The notes beneath the pieces are model-generated. The model was given only the letters and a program-made list of their open reading frames with translations, had not been told where the DNA came from and did not search any database. A DNA stretch of 35,000 nucleotides from Paulinella micropora (Eukaryota; Cercozoa; Imbricatea; Euglyphida; Paulinellidae). Made by a program: the position numbers and the translations under genes. Position 1 is the stretch's first letter; each line of letters begins with the position of its first letter. Of the stretch, positions 10,685-19,968 are shown piece by piece. The DNA lies in assembly GCA_019918135.1 (NCBI GenBank), contig WBZZ01005214.1, positions 110,001-145,000 on the forward strand, written 5' to 3'.

Positions 10685-11677
10685 CTACAAGTCCGTTATT
10701 TCTTTTTTCTTCCTTTGTCGGGAAGAAGTTCTGATGTTGGTAGGGTCTATTTCCTCTAGTTTAAGTAAATGCTTTGTTTGTTTTTCTTTAGTTAGTTGCT
10801 TTAGTTCTTTGTTAATATCTGTCTCTTCCCGTTCGTTAGTTGCATCTGTCTTTAATAAATGTCGTGGTGGCACTATATCATCATTTGTTAATAAAATCCG
10901 GTATCCCTTACGGGCTTTGACGGTGTAGATTTGCTTGCTCCATGTCTTTCCTCCCTTTTCTAGAATGTGTTTCTTGTTTAATTTTCTAACTCTGTCTCCC
11001 TCTTTGAAACCAAATAAATATTTATCGACATATCTATGTTGTTGGCTAATATCATTTCCTTTAAATACATCAATTGGTGCTGCCTAAATCGCTGAATGTT
11101 CTTTCTTGTTATAATAATAAACAACATCTTCAATATAACTTATCCAATCAAAATTACGATTAAAAGCCCATAATACCTGTAATCTTTCTCTTAGTGTTCT
11201 AACAAATCTATCAACAATACCTAACGAATTATGATCGCCTACTTCAACCATAAATTGTTCAATACCATTATTTCTCATCCACTCACCAACAGCACCTTTA
11301 AACTCCCCACCATTGTCCGATATGTATGCTTTAGGCTTTAGTAATTTCTTGAGAGCATCTAAAACGGTGGTTGAAAATTTATTTTTATAGGTATCGCATA
11401 AGCATAACGACTATGAATATCAATCCAAATAAGGGCAAAATTATAATTTTTATTTTTTGTAGCAACCTTACTCATATCCATTAAATCAATATTAACCATA
11501 TCTAATACCTTATGTGCCCATATGGTTGTCCCTCTAGTCCTAGGCTTAGTCTGACGAAATAATTCTTGAGCAGTGCTTGTCCGTTCTTCCTCTGTTGGTT
11601 CGCCTCGCGGAGTATCTTCTAGTTGTGTACCCTTATCCTGTGCATTAACATTACTAGTTGTGTGTTTGTGATCCGTT
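10685..11677 (-). pseudogene. rve-type (retroviral-like) integrase (broken)
   Basis: On the minus strand the RNase H-fold integrase core can be followed. The first acidic residue is in NIDLMDM (about 11484), followed by IDIHSRYAYAIPIK, the second in ISDNGGEF (11315-11317), and the third position in NSLGIVDRFVRTLRE, where Asp occupies the usual Glu site (about 11210). The C-terminal part has GDRVRKLNKK and KTWSKQIYTV, typical of the DNA-binding tail of Polinton integrases. A frameshift lies near 11380-11395 and an in-frame TAG at 11084-11086. No ATG is seen at its beginning; the gene-start sequence ATTCTAAAATATC (11678-11690, minus strand) sits just upstream and overlaps the stop of the preceding gene. 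Integrases of this class insert the linear element into host DNA. Confidence 0.9.
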
Positions 11678-11683
11678 GATATT

Positions 11684-12208
11684 TTAGAATTTCAAAAATA
11701 TCTTTTCTGCTTCCTTACTTTTTTCTTTATTCTTTGGTGTATTGTTATATACATTAACTGATATTTTTTCACTTCGTTTTTTACCGCCTCTCTGTTTTAC
11801 GCCTGTTGTTTCATAATCTTCGCTTTCTTCACTCTCACTTTCTTCTTCTTCTTCTTCGCTGTAATTCTCAGGCTTCTTGGGCTGCGGTGCTTTCTTTGCG
11901 GTTTTCTTCTTGTGCTTTTTAGCATTCTTTTTTATCTTTCTAAGCATATGATTTGCAATAACCTCAGACATATCAATTTCGCTATCGCTTTCGCTTGATT
12001 CATCTTCAATCTCAGGATTTTTAAGTATTTCTTTCGCAACACCAACTTCAGAACCTGTCTCAATAAGTTCTTCCACTGATGCTTCTTTTAATTCTCCTTT
12101 TTTACGAAGCCTTTCACGTGCCCACTCGTCCTTTCTACGTTCAGCATTTGCTCTGTTTGCTTGAACTGCTTTCTTCCAGTTTTCTTTTGAAGCCTCTTTT
12201 GACGGCAT
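11684..12208 (-). CDS. Highly charged hypothetical protein, upstream of the integrase
   Basis: An intact 174-codon minus-strand ORF. The product is rich in Lys, Glu and Ser: an N-terminal basic helical region (EARERLRKK-like spacing), an acidic Ser/Glu/Asp middle, a Lys-rich block (KKNAKKHKKK) that could be a nuclear localisation signal, and a second acidic run. It is probably disordered or coiled-coil. It precedes the integrase on the same strand, with its stop inside the integrase gene-start motif, and has the TATA-type motif about 100 bp upstream. No family is recognised; an early nuclear role is inferred only from composition and promoter. Confidence 0.55.
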   Translation of the reverse strand: MPSKEASKENWKKAVQANRANAERRKDEWARERLRKKGELKEASVEELIETGSEVGVAKEILKNPEIEDESSESDSEIDMSEVIANHMLRKIKKNAKKHKKKTAKKAPQPKKPENYSEEEEEESESEESEDYETTGVKQRGGKKRSEKISVNVYNNTPKNKEKSKEAEKIFLKF

Positions 12209-12306
12209 TGTTTACCGACGAATGATATTACACAAAATAATTGTATTTTTTTTTAGTATAATTTAACAAAAATAAAAAATTAAAAATAATTAATATACAA
12301 ACAAAT

Positions 12307-12332
12307 TGTGTTATATAGCAAAATCGCGAGCG
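12307..12332 (-). promoter_or_regulatory. TATA-type promoter motif, copy 2 (divergent promoter)
   Basis: On the minus strand this reads CGCTCGCGATTTT then GCTATATAACACA, matching 4858-4882. It faces the minus-strand gene starting at 12208. The fibre gene starts on the plus strand only 17 bp to the right, so the region appears to be a divergent promoter. Confidence 0.6.
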
Positions 12333-12334
12333 TA

Positions 12335-12347
12335 ATTCTAAAGTATC
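12335..12347 (+). promoter_or_regulatory. Gene-start motif before the fibre gene
   Basis: ATTCTAAAGTATC is a one-base variant of the right arm of the gene-start hairpins at 16292, 18698 and 20886. Here it sits directly before the ATG at 12349, but no left arm is present, so no hairpin can form. Confidence 0.5.
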
Positions 12348-12348
12348 A

Positions 12349-15300
12349 ATGTCGCAATATAAATCATTACTCTGCTTGTCAGAAATCGCGACAAACAGCC
12401 TATCAATCGCAAACTTAGACTTAACGAACACGAACATAGTCGGTCTGAATACAGACAGAGTGCCAGAAGATTCCGACCCAATAAATCCTTGTTATACTGA
12501 TGCGCGATTTGATACACGGCTCGCTTTAAAATCAACAACAGACCTAAAAGAAGGGCTCAATTTGATAACCGCTTTGATACACGGCTCGCTTTAAAATCAA
12601 CAACAGACCTAAAAGAAGGGCTTAATTATTATATTGGACTGATAACCGCTTTGACACACGTCTCGCTTTAAAATCAACAACAGACCTAAAAGAAGGGCTT
12701 AATTATAATTGGACTGATAACCGCTTTGACACACGTCTCGCTTTAAAATCAACGACGGACATCAAAGAAAGAAAAAAATTATACTATACAGAGCAACGAG
12801 TGAGGGACAACGACGAAGTCAAAGCCTCAACTCAACACAGAAGCAATACTTCCAATCCGCACCAAACCAGTCTATACAATCTGATTGACACTAACATATC
12901 TGCACCAGTGGTCGGTCAATACTTAACATGTAATGATGTAGATGGTAAATGGAAGAATACCACCCTCGGTTCAATTGACACACTTTCTGATGTAGCCATA
13001 ACCGAACCAATAGCCACTAATAGTTATCTAACATGTAATTCAATAAACTGGGTAAATAAAACCTTTCCGATAAATGTTGATGAATCCGGCAATATTAGTA
13101 TGGGCAGATGTTTGAATAGAACAGGAGTAAATTTACTAAATACCAAAGATGTTGATGAATGGATATTTGAGCATAATGATAATAATAATAAAGTGTCAGC
13201 AGGTGGAAGTATAGATAGCTACAGCGATGTGACAATAACATGCTTCCCAGCAGATAACCAACTGCTTATTTATAGCACAGGTCAATGGAGAAATACGACT
13301 TCACCCTTTCTTAGATTAGACGGCACAGCCAGTATGACGGGAGGAATAAATATGAACAACCAAAACATTACAAATGTAAATCAACTAAATGGTAGGGCTA
13401 TCGCAACTTGGTTATCTGAGCACGACTCCAACAACGCGAAAGTGTCAGCAAGTGGAAGTATTGATACACATAGTGATGTGATTATAACAACAGCAACAGA
13501 TAATTAACTGCTTATGTATAGCACAGGACAATGGCGAAATGTGGCATCGCCCTTTATTAGATTAGACGGCACCGCCAGTATGACAGGAGCATTAAATATG
13601 GGTGGTTATGCTATTTCAAGGGCTTCTACATATAATGGAATTAATCTCACCACTCTTGCAGTTGATGGTTCGGTGGTTAAACTAACAGGAGACCAAACCA
13701 TAGCAGGAACCAAAACATTCAGCAACATAATAAATGCTAGTGCGGGTATTGATATGAAAAGCCAAAGCATAACAAATGTTAATTTTGTTGATGGTGTGGA
13801 TGTTTCTGTCCTTGATACTTCTGTGGTTAAACTAACAGGAGACCAAACCATAGCAGGAAATAAAAAATTTACATCAACTTTAGAAGTAAGTGGTTCATCC
13901 AATCCTACTTTTGACGGCATCGGCATCGCCTTTGATACAAAAATAGGAATGATTGCAGCACAGAAAATAGCAACAGCGACTTGGTATTCGATGCAAATAA
14001 CTGGTTCATATGTAGAATTATATTCAGGTAATACTTTAATTATAACCGCAGCTGGAACAACATTAAGTTTGAACAACAACAGAATAACAAACTTAGCCAC
14101 ACCATCAGCAACAACGGACGGAGCAAACAAAAGTTATGTGGATACATTAGATGTACAAAATGTAAAACTAACAACAGACCAAACCATAACAGGAAGTAAA
14201 ATATTTAATGGGGCGAGCACTACGATAAAATATCTAACTCTAACACAAACGGCTGATTTTCATAATCAAGTTATCATTCATGGTGGAAATATAACATATA
14301 ATGGGGCGAGGATATTAAACCAAAATGGAGATATATTATTTTCACAGACATCAGGTGATTATCAATATTTCTTATTTACTCTAAATACCGCTACAAGTGG
14401 AACCGCGAACCAAAGAGGTTATGTATTCACGAATGTAGCATTTGATGTAAAAGGAGCAGGTCTTTATATTTCAAAACTTTTGGATAATAAAAGTGCTTCA
14501 TCTGACATTGTCAGTTTTAACAATGCTGGTGGTATGCGGTTTTATGATGCTTTGGATATGAACTCAAACAACATAACAAGTGCTGGAACAATAACAGGAA
14601 CAACAATTACTTCAACCGCAGGCATAACTACAACCGCATTAACGGCGAGCGGATTATTAACAGCAGATGGCGGTTGCAAGTTATCTATTCAAAATAAAGT
14701 AGATGGAGGAACTGGACAGGGTATATTTCTGTGGGATACAGACAACGCAGGATGGGGGATTTATATGGCTCAACCAGGGGCAGGTAAAAGTCTATTTGGA
14801 GGGTCTGCGGTTGCAGGCAACGATATTTCAGGCTTTGCTATAAGATTTAGGTCTGGTTTTGTTTCAACAGATGGTTTTGTGTGGGAAAATTCTAATGAGC
14901 AATTGTTAATGTCATTAAATGGGGCAAACGGGACTTTATGGACAAAAGGATTAATAACGGCAAGTGCGGGTATATCAGCAACAACATTAACAACAAGTGG
15001 CTTACTAACTGCGAATGCGGGGATTACATACACTGGCACACTAACGTCAGTAACGAATGCTAGTGGGGCGAAAATAGGAATTCAGGGACTAACAGACAGA
15101 ACAAATGCAAAGGAACATTTCTATGGGATACCACTAATACAAGTTGGGGAATTTATGCGGCATCTGGTGGAGTTGGAAACACTAGAAGTTTGGCAAAGGC
15201 TTTGGCAGTTTCTGGAAATGATTTTGCTTCGTATCGTTTTCGTTTTATGGTTGCTAATGATGCTACGATTGGTTTTATATGGGAGAATTCAGGGAAGCAA

Positions 15301-16194
15301 CTATTAATGTCATTGAATGGCGCAAACGGAACTTTATGGACAAAAGGATTGATAACGGCAAGTGCGGGAATTACATATTCTGGGTTGCTAACGACCACAA
15401 CTACTAATGGAGCGAAAATAGGAATTCAAGGACAAACAGACGGGACGAATGCGAGAGGAATATTTGTATGGGATACTGCTGATTCAGCATGGGGAATTTA
15501 TATGTCTCAGTCTGGAGCAAATAAAGCATTAAATGGAGGAACAGCACCAGCAGGAGGAGTAGGCGGAGGATTAACTTCTTATGCTTTTAGATTTAGAGTG
15601 AATAATTCTTCAACGAGTGGGTTCATATGGGAGAATAGTTCAAATACTGCTTTAATGTCTTTGAAAGCAAGCGATGGACAATTATGGGTATTGTCTAATC
15701 CAATTCAATATTCAGACAGGAGAAAAAAAGAAGATATAAAGGAATGCTTAGGCTCAGATTTTATTAATAAGTTAAATCCAGTCTGCTATCGTATGATTGA
15801 TGATTAAAAAAATGGTCTGCTATCGTATGATTGATGGTCTGCTATCGTATGGACTGGCTTAATAGCACAAGAATTAGAGAATGTACTAACAGAAATAGAT
15901 ATGCTAGATTTTGGTGGTTTTATAAAAGAAACAATTATGGTTCCGTGTCCAAAGCAAAGAAAAGAATGCGAATTGAAAGGTGTGAGTGTTAATCCAGAAG
16001 ATGTTAAATGTGTTGATAGTGGTGATGTCGGTTATGGTATAGGTTATTCCTAGTTTATCGCCCCGTTAATTAAAGCGGTTCAACAATTATCAGAAAAGGT
16101 AGTTAATTTAGAAAAACAAAATAATAATCTCATGCTTATTATAGAAGATCTATCTAAGCAACTTTCTGAAATCCGAGCAGTCGTTTTCCCTTGA
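12349..16194 (+). pseudogene. Large modular fibre protein with C-terminal S74 chaperone domain (broken)
   Basis: About 1,270 codons of trimeric-fibre type sequence. The N-terminus is followed by four ~75-bp repeats encoding RFDTRLALKSTTDLKEGLN-like units (12499-12775). Then come two long repeats around STGQWRN / RLDGTASMTG, three TGDQTIAGTKTF-type shaft motifs, and three copies of a WDT...WGIYM...FVWENS...LLMSLNGANGTLW module (14720-15700). The C-terminal domain starts at SDRRKKEDIKE (Ser at 15712) and continues to GLIAQELENVL and LIKAVQQLSEK, the pattern of the peptidase S74 self-cleaving intramolecular chaperone of phage and viral fibres. Breaks: indels in the repeat region (12557-12635), TAA at 13505-13507, a frameshift near 15108, a short triplication with a stop at 15781-15851, and TAG near 16051. 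The expected role is host attachment at the capsid. Confidence 0.85.
12499..12775 (+). repeat. Four ~75-bp in-gene tandem repeats
   Basis: Copies start at 12499, 12564, 12641 and 12716. The spacings are 65, 77 and 75 bp, so the first is about 10 bp short and the second 2 bp long relative to a 25-codon unit. These length changes break the reading frame of the fibre gene. Confidence 0.85.
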
Positions 16195-16251
16195 TATTTA
16201 TCAACTTCACTCTCATTCGCTTCGCTTTATTTATTTTCAAGAAATAAAAAC
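16193..16251 (+). terminator. Gene-end motif after the fibre gene
   Basis: GATATTTATCAAC begins one base inside the fibre stop codon TGA (16192-16194). The start matches the full hairpin at 18096-18153, but the right arm is not conserved here, and the tract runs directly into the next gene-start hairpin. Confidence 0.45.
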
Positions 16252-16304
16252 GATGTTTTAGAATAAGTGAGAGTGCGGAGCACGAAACGCAATTCTAAAA
16301 TATC
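16252..16304 (+). promoter_or_regulatory. Gene-start hairpin 1
   Basis: Arms GATGTTTTAGAAT and ATTCTAAAATATC pair over 13 positions with one G-T pair; the inner stem is GTGC-GGA-GCAC. The ATG of the next gene follows directly at 16305. Related copies are at 18658 and 20847. Confidence 0.75.
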
Positions 16305-16660
16305 ATGTCAAACAATAATACAACTAGACTTCACAGACCACCACCTATTATGGATATGGATGGCGAACTAACTCCAGAATTAAAGTCTCGTGTTCTTGAA
16401 GTAGAACTAAAGACTGAGGAAAAAAAAGTAGAGCACGAATAGGAAGATAACTGGAATTGTTGTTGTATAAAAACAGACCGACCGACAGCCGACTTATTAA
16501 ATACTTATTTCAAATGGGTATCATTATTGCCATTATAACCCTTTGTATCGTGAGGCTATCTGAAAAGAACTTACCTTGTGAGGTTGCAAATACTTATGTC
16601 GGAATTTTGACTTTACTCATAGGAATTTGCCTTCCATCACCTTCTAGTTCAAAGAAATGA
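16305..16660 (+). pseudogene. Small two-segment membrane protein (broken)
   Basis: Starts at the ATG abutting the hairpin. The N-terminal part is hydrophilic (LTPELKSRVLEVELKTEEKK) and meets an in-frame TAG at 16440-16442. After a further frameshift among short GAC/CCGA repeats near 16485, the reading continues into two hydrophobic segments (MGIIIAIITLCIVRL and YVGILTLLIGICL), ending in a Ser/Lys tail at 16658-16660. The likely role is a virion or host-membrane protein. I cannot assign a family. Confidence 0.5.
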
Positions 16661-16904
16661 ACATTCATATACTTGAGTTTTATACCACATAGCATCATTT
16701 GAGCAAATTGAAGGAATGGCTTAATCAAAACTAACACACCAATCACTCATAGGCTTATACACACACTTAAATTATGTTTCTATTCTTTGCTTTATACAAA
16801 AAGCACAACTCTCATTCTTTTTTTCGCTTACCCGCGAGTAAAAGTCGCAGGCAGTTCGCGAAAATATTTTTGTTATTAAAAAGTTTATCATTAGTAATAT
16901 AATC
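16661..16904. other. Intergenic, nothing recognised
   Basis: A+T-rich spacer with no ORF and no copy of the gene-start or gene-end hairpins. The last 45 bp before the ATG at 16905 are almost pure A/T and may hold the promoter. Confidence 0.4.
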
Positions 16905-17264
16905 ATGGCTGACTATAAATACCAAAAGATTATTTTTCTGAGCAATGATTTTGTTGGAAGCAAAACATTTAATAAAAATATCCACATGTCATTCACACCG
17001 ACCAAAATGAATGTTAAGTTTATTCATTATACGAACGACCAGACGGAAACCAAAACCAGAATTATTTATATGGACAGAATTGGAATTATCGGCACATTCG
17101 CTGATAGTAATATAGGAAACATTTCACATCTTAGTTATAATTTAGGTGTCGTCTGGATGGACGGACGGACAATGTATATTAAAGTCCTTGAAACTGACAG
17201 CGGAAATATTGATACAGGAAATTTAGCGGGAAGAATTGTTGTGTGTTTGGAATTCTTAGGATAA
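16905..17264 (+). CDS. Conserved-looking unknown protein (119 aa), intact
   Basis: One of few uninterrupted genes in the element. The product (MADYKYQKIIFLSNDFVGSK at the start, ending GRIVVCLEFLG) has alternating hydrophobic residues and few charged runs, suggesting a small beta-rich domain. It has no signal peptide or membrane segment. It lies 9 bp upstream of the packaging ATPase on the same strand, so a morphogenesis or structural role is plausible, but I do not recognise a family. Confidence 0.65.
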   Translation: MADYKYQKIIFLSNDFVGSKTFNKNIHMSFTPTKMNVKFIHYTNDQTETKTRIIYMDRIGIIGTFADSNIGNISHLSYNLGVVWMDGRTMYIKVLETDSGNIDTGNLAGRIVVCLEFLG

Positions 17265-17273
17265 TAATATAAG

Positions 17274-18097
17274 ATGCTGAAGATTAACAATGTCAAGGTG
17301 AAACCAGTGAAGCAGGAAGGAGAAGGAGACAAAAAAGCAAAAGGTTATAAATTATTCAACGAGCCGTATGCCAACATATTTCTACTCGCCCGTAAGAAGA
17401 GCGGGAAAACAACAGCACTCTTTGAAATACTGAAACGGACTACAGACAGAAAAACCCGTATTGTAATTATCGCTTCAACAATACACAAGGACTACATGTA
17501 TAAAGCAATTGTGAAGCACTTTAAGAACAGGGGAAACCCAATGGCAATATACACCTTTCTTAAATCAGATGGTGTAAATGTGATAGACTATGAACTTGAC
17601 AAACTGAACAGACATGACGAGCAACACGAAGGAGAAATAAAACAGGACAAAGAGGAAATAGAGAAACCACAATTTCTTTATTTCGGAAAGGAAAAGAAAA
17701 AAGAAGAAGGAGGTGAGAAGAAAGAGAGACCAAGTAAGTTTCTTTCACCAGAGGTTGTTTTTGTTTTGGACGATTTAGGAAGTGGATTAAGAGATAAATC
17801 CGTGAGCGATTTGTTAAAAAGGAACAGACACTATAAAAGTAAGGTGATTATGTCTAGTCAGTATTTGAATGACCTACGGCCAGAAGCCATTAAGCAGTTA
17901 GATTATTTATTAATCTTTCCAGGCTAGTCTCAAGACAAAATGGAACTCGTGTATAAACATTTAGACTTATCTTTTGATTTTGATTATTTTCTTCAAAAGT
18001 ATCACGAAGCAGCAAAGGAGACATTTAATTTTTTCTTTATGTCTCAAGTGTTGATGATGAGTTAAGAAAAAACTTTGCCTATCGCATGAAACAATGA
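17274..18097 (+). pseudogene. A32-like DNA-packaging ATPase (broken)
   Basis: This FtsK/HerA-type ATPase drives genome packaging into the capsid in Polintons and large DNA viruses. Walker A is at residues 38-47 (LARKKSGKTT). Walker B is at 161-168 (VVFVLDDL) and is followed by SSQYLNDL, the polar sensor strand. A low-complexity Glu/Lys insert lies at about residues 110-155. An in-frame TAG at 17925-17927 cuts off the C-terminal part, which continues in frame with MELVYKHLDLSFDFDYF. A frameshift near 18035-18045 follows before the terminal stop TGA at 18095-18097. That stop overlaps the gene-end hairpin. Confidence 0.85.
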
Positions 18098-18153
18098 TAT
18101 TTATCAACTAAACTCTCATTCGTTTCACTCATTCTCGTTTGTTGATAAACATC
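18096..18153 (+). terminator. Gene-end hairpin after the ATPase
   Basis: Arms GATATTTATCAAC and GTTGATAAACATC pair over 13 positions with one mismatch. The first G is the second base of the stop TGA. The interior (CTCTCATTCG...) resembles the interior of the motif at 16193. Confidence 0.65.
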
Positions 18154-18249
18154 GTGAAAAAGTAAAAAAAACGATGCTTTATGAAACCGCAAAAGCGGGT
18201 GAATAAAATATCAAATAACATTTTTAGAATTATTTTTTATTTTTGCTGA

Positions 18250-18268
18250 AAAGATTTTTAAAATCTTT
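18250..18268 (+). promoter_or_regulatory. 19-bp palindrome, copy 1
   Basis: AAAGATTT-TTA-AAATCTTT has perfect 8-bp arms and ends 7 bp before the ATG at 18276. The same palindrome with one changed centre base lies at 25035-25053, 9 bp before a minus-strand start. Confidence 0.55.
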
Positions 18269-18275
18269 CTAATAT

Positions 18276-18582
18276 ATGCCAGTATCACCAGTGATAATTT
18301 CAACCATCAGGATATAACATCGGATACAATCCATCAATGCCACAGAAGGGAGGAAAAAAGAAAACTAAGAAAAAGAGTGGGCAAAAGGGAGGAAAGATTA
18401 ACTGGGCAAAGGTCGGTAAGACAGCATTGGTAGTGAATAAATTCCTTCGCGATAACAAGATTATTTCAAAGACCGCTAATGCCCTTGGCGATGTCGGGGT
18501 TCCATATGCGTCTCGTATTGGGTCTACCGCCACAAAACTTGGTTATGGTAAGCAACGAGGAGGAGCTGTAAAGTTTCATTAA
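18276..18582 (+). pseudogene. Small basic core-like virion protein (frameshifted)
   Basis: An ATG at 18276, just after the palindrome, opens a short frame. A shift near 18297-18300 leads into the long frame, which contains an in-frame ATG at 18337 (MPQKGGKKKTKKKSGQKGG) and ends at TAA 18580-18582. The product is Lys/Gly-rich at the front and helical behind (WAKVGKTALVVNKFLRDNK), ending GKQRGGAVKFH. It resembles small DNA-condensing or capsid-cementing proteins of adenovirus-like viruses in composition only. If the 18337 ATG is used, the 81-residue protein is intact. Confidence 0.5.
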
Positions 18583-18587
18583 ATGAT

Positions 18588-18621
18588 GATATTTGTTTCA
18601 GACTACGTCTTCAAAAACATC
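18588..18621 (+). terminator. Gene-end hairpin after the core-like gene
   Basis: GATATTTGTTT pairs loosely with AAAAACATC, and the inner stem AGAC-TAC-GTCT is perfect. It lies 5 bp after the TAA rather than overlapping it. The core sequence is nearly identical to 20752-20786. Confidence 0.6.
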
Positions 18622-18657
18622 GTAAAACCAATTTATTTTTTCCTAAAATAAAAAATA

Positions 18658-18710
18658 GATGTTTTAGAATAAGCGGGAATGCGAAGCATGAAGCGCAATT
18701 CTAAAATATC
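18658..18710 (+). promoter_or_regulatory. Gene-start hairpin 2
   Basis: Same outer arms as hairpin 1 (GATGTTTTAGAAT / ATTCTAAAATATC). The inner stem is ATGC-GAA-GCAT: both sides changed together relative to GTGC/GCAC, so pairing is preserved. No ATG follows the right arm here, unlike the other two copies. Confidence 0.75.
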
Positions 18711-19955
18711 AAAGGCAAAAGTCCGTCCACCTCGGGTTTATAGGAATAAGAGCGGGAGGCCTTGTATTATCCAGAAGGGTAAAAAATATTATCTTAATTT
18801 TGGTAAGAAAACAAATGATATGAGCACACTTCAAATCGTTAAGTTGTTTTTGAAATATATTGGTAAACCGAGGCCACAAAGGCAGGGCCGCAAACAAAGG
18901 GAAAAAATAATCAAATCTGATTTCAATCGTCTTGAACACGAGAACCGAAACCAGATACAAAGCAACTTACAGAAGAAATATGAGTTAATACATGACGAGG
19001 AAGAAAAGGAAAAGAAGAAGAGGGAAGATGTGATAGAAGAAAAGAAAAGGCTAGAACGAAAAGACATAGCAGATACTAAGGAAAGACAAGATATAATGAA
19101 TAGGGAACATAAAAGAGAACTAGAGGATATTAATGAACGACAAGAACAAAAAGCCAGAGAACTAAGAAGGGAGCAAAAACTCATAGAAGATGTAAAATAT
19201 GAAGAAGCCAGAAAAAAATAGGATACAAGCATTACCACCGCCACCACAATATCAATATATTATGCCACCGCAGCAGGGACAGCCACAAGCACCGCCATTA
19301 GGAGCACCACCACAAGAACCGCCATTACCTAATTTAGGAGATGAAGCACCATTGAAAACGAAAGAGCAATATGAGGAAGAAAAAAAGCAAAAGCAGAAAG
19401 ATATTGAAACACTGAAATTAGCAGGATATACAGATAAGTTCATAAAAAAGATGAGTCGTAAAGACTTACAAAAAGCCAGTCAAGATATTCAGACGGCTAT
19501 AACCACAGCGTCATCTTTAGAGGAACAGAAAAAGTTAGCAGAAGAATATAAAGAAAAACTTGAAAAGGAAGAAAAGAAAGCAGAAGAAAAGGGTAAGCAT
19601 TTTGAAAATTTACAAATTAATCAATTTTTAATCTCTGCATTTTCAAAAACTTATCACCCAAACATTACTATAAAAGAGTTAGCACAGGCTTTAAAAAAGA
19701 GACTAGATAGTGATGGACATAAAAACTTAAATTACAAAGACACTTCAAAGTGGATAATTAACATGATTAAAAGGTTTAATATTGATGTTGGAAATGAAAA
19801 GGAAAACGTAAAAAGAAAAAGTAGCGGATTATGCTAGATATGAAGAGTTTATGGGTATTAATGAACAAAAAGGGAATGGAGCGAAGACATTAGAAGAATT
19901 AATTGATAAGGTATTTTCAATAAAAATAATTAAAAAAATATCTATCCCGCAATGA
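18679..19955 (+). pseudogene. Coiled-coil and proline-rich structural protein (frameshifted)
   Basis: The first frame (to 19221) has a basic globular N-terminus (KKYYLNFGKKTNDMSTLQIV) and a long Glu/Lys/Arg coiled coil. The reading continues in another frame from about 19215, within an A run, into a Pro/Gln-rich linker (PPPPQYQY...) and a helical region ending near 19837. A further shift reaches a third frame that stops at TGA 19953-19955. I read this as one protein of about 420 codons. The in-frame ATGs at 18679 and 18688 lie inside the hairpin, so the original start may have been lost. A scaffold or minor-capsid role would fit its place beside the protease, but no family is recognised. Confidence 0.5.
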
Positions 19956-19968
19956 TTGGAGGCACACA

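Noticed and set aside
12338..12538. Minus-strand ORFs over the fibre start
   Set aside because: They run opposite to the fibre gene and across the divergent promoter, with no recognisable product.
13606..14130. 174-codon minus-strand ORF inside the fibre gene, and similar ones at 14770-15039 and 15153-15398
   Set aside because: Shadow frames of the repetitive fibre-coding strand, with no independent signals.
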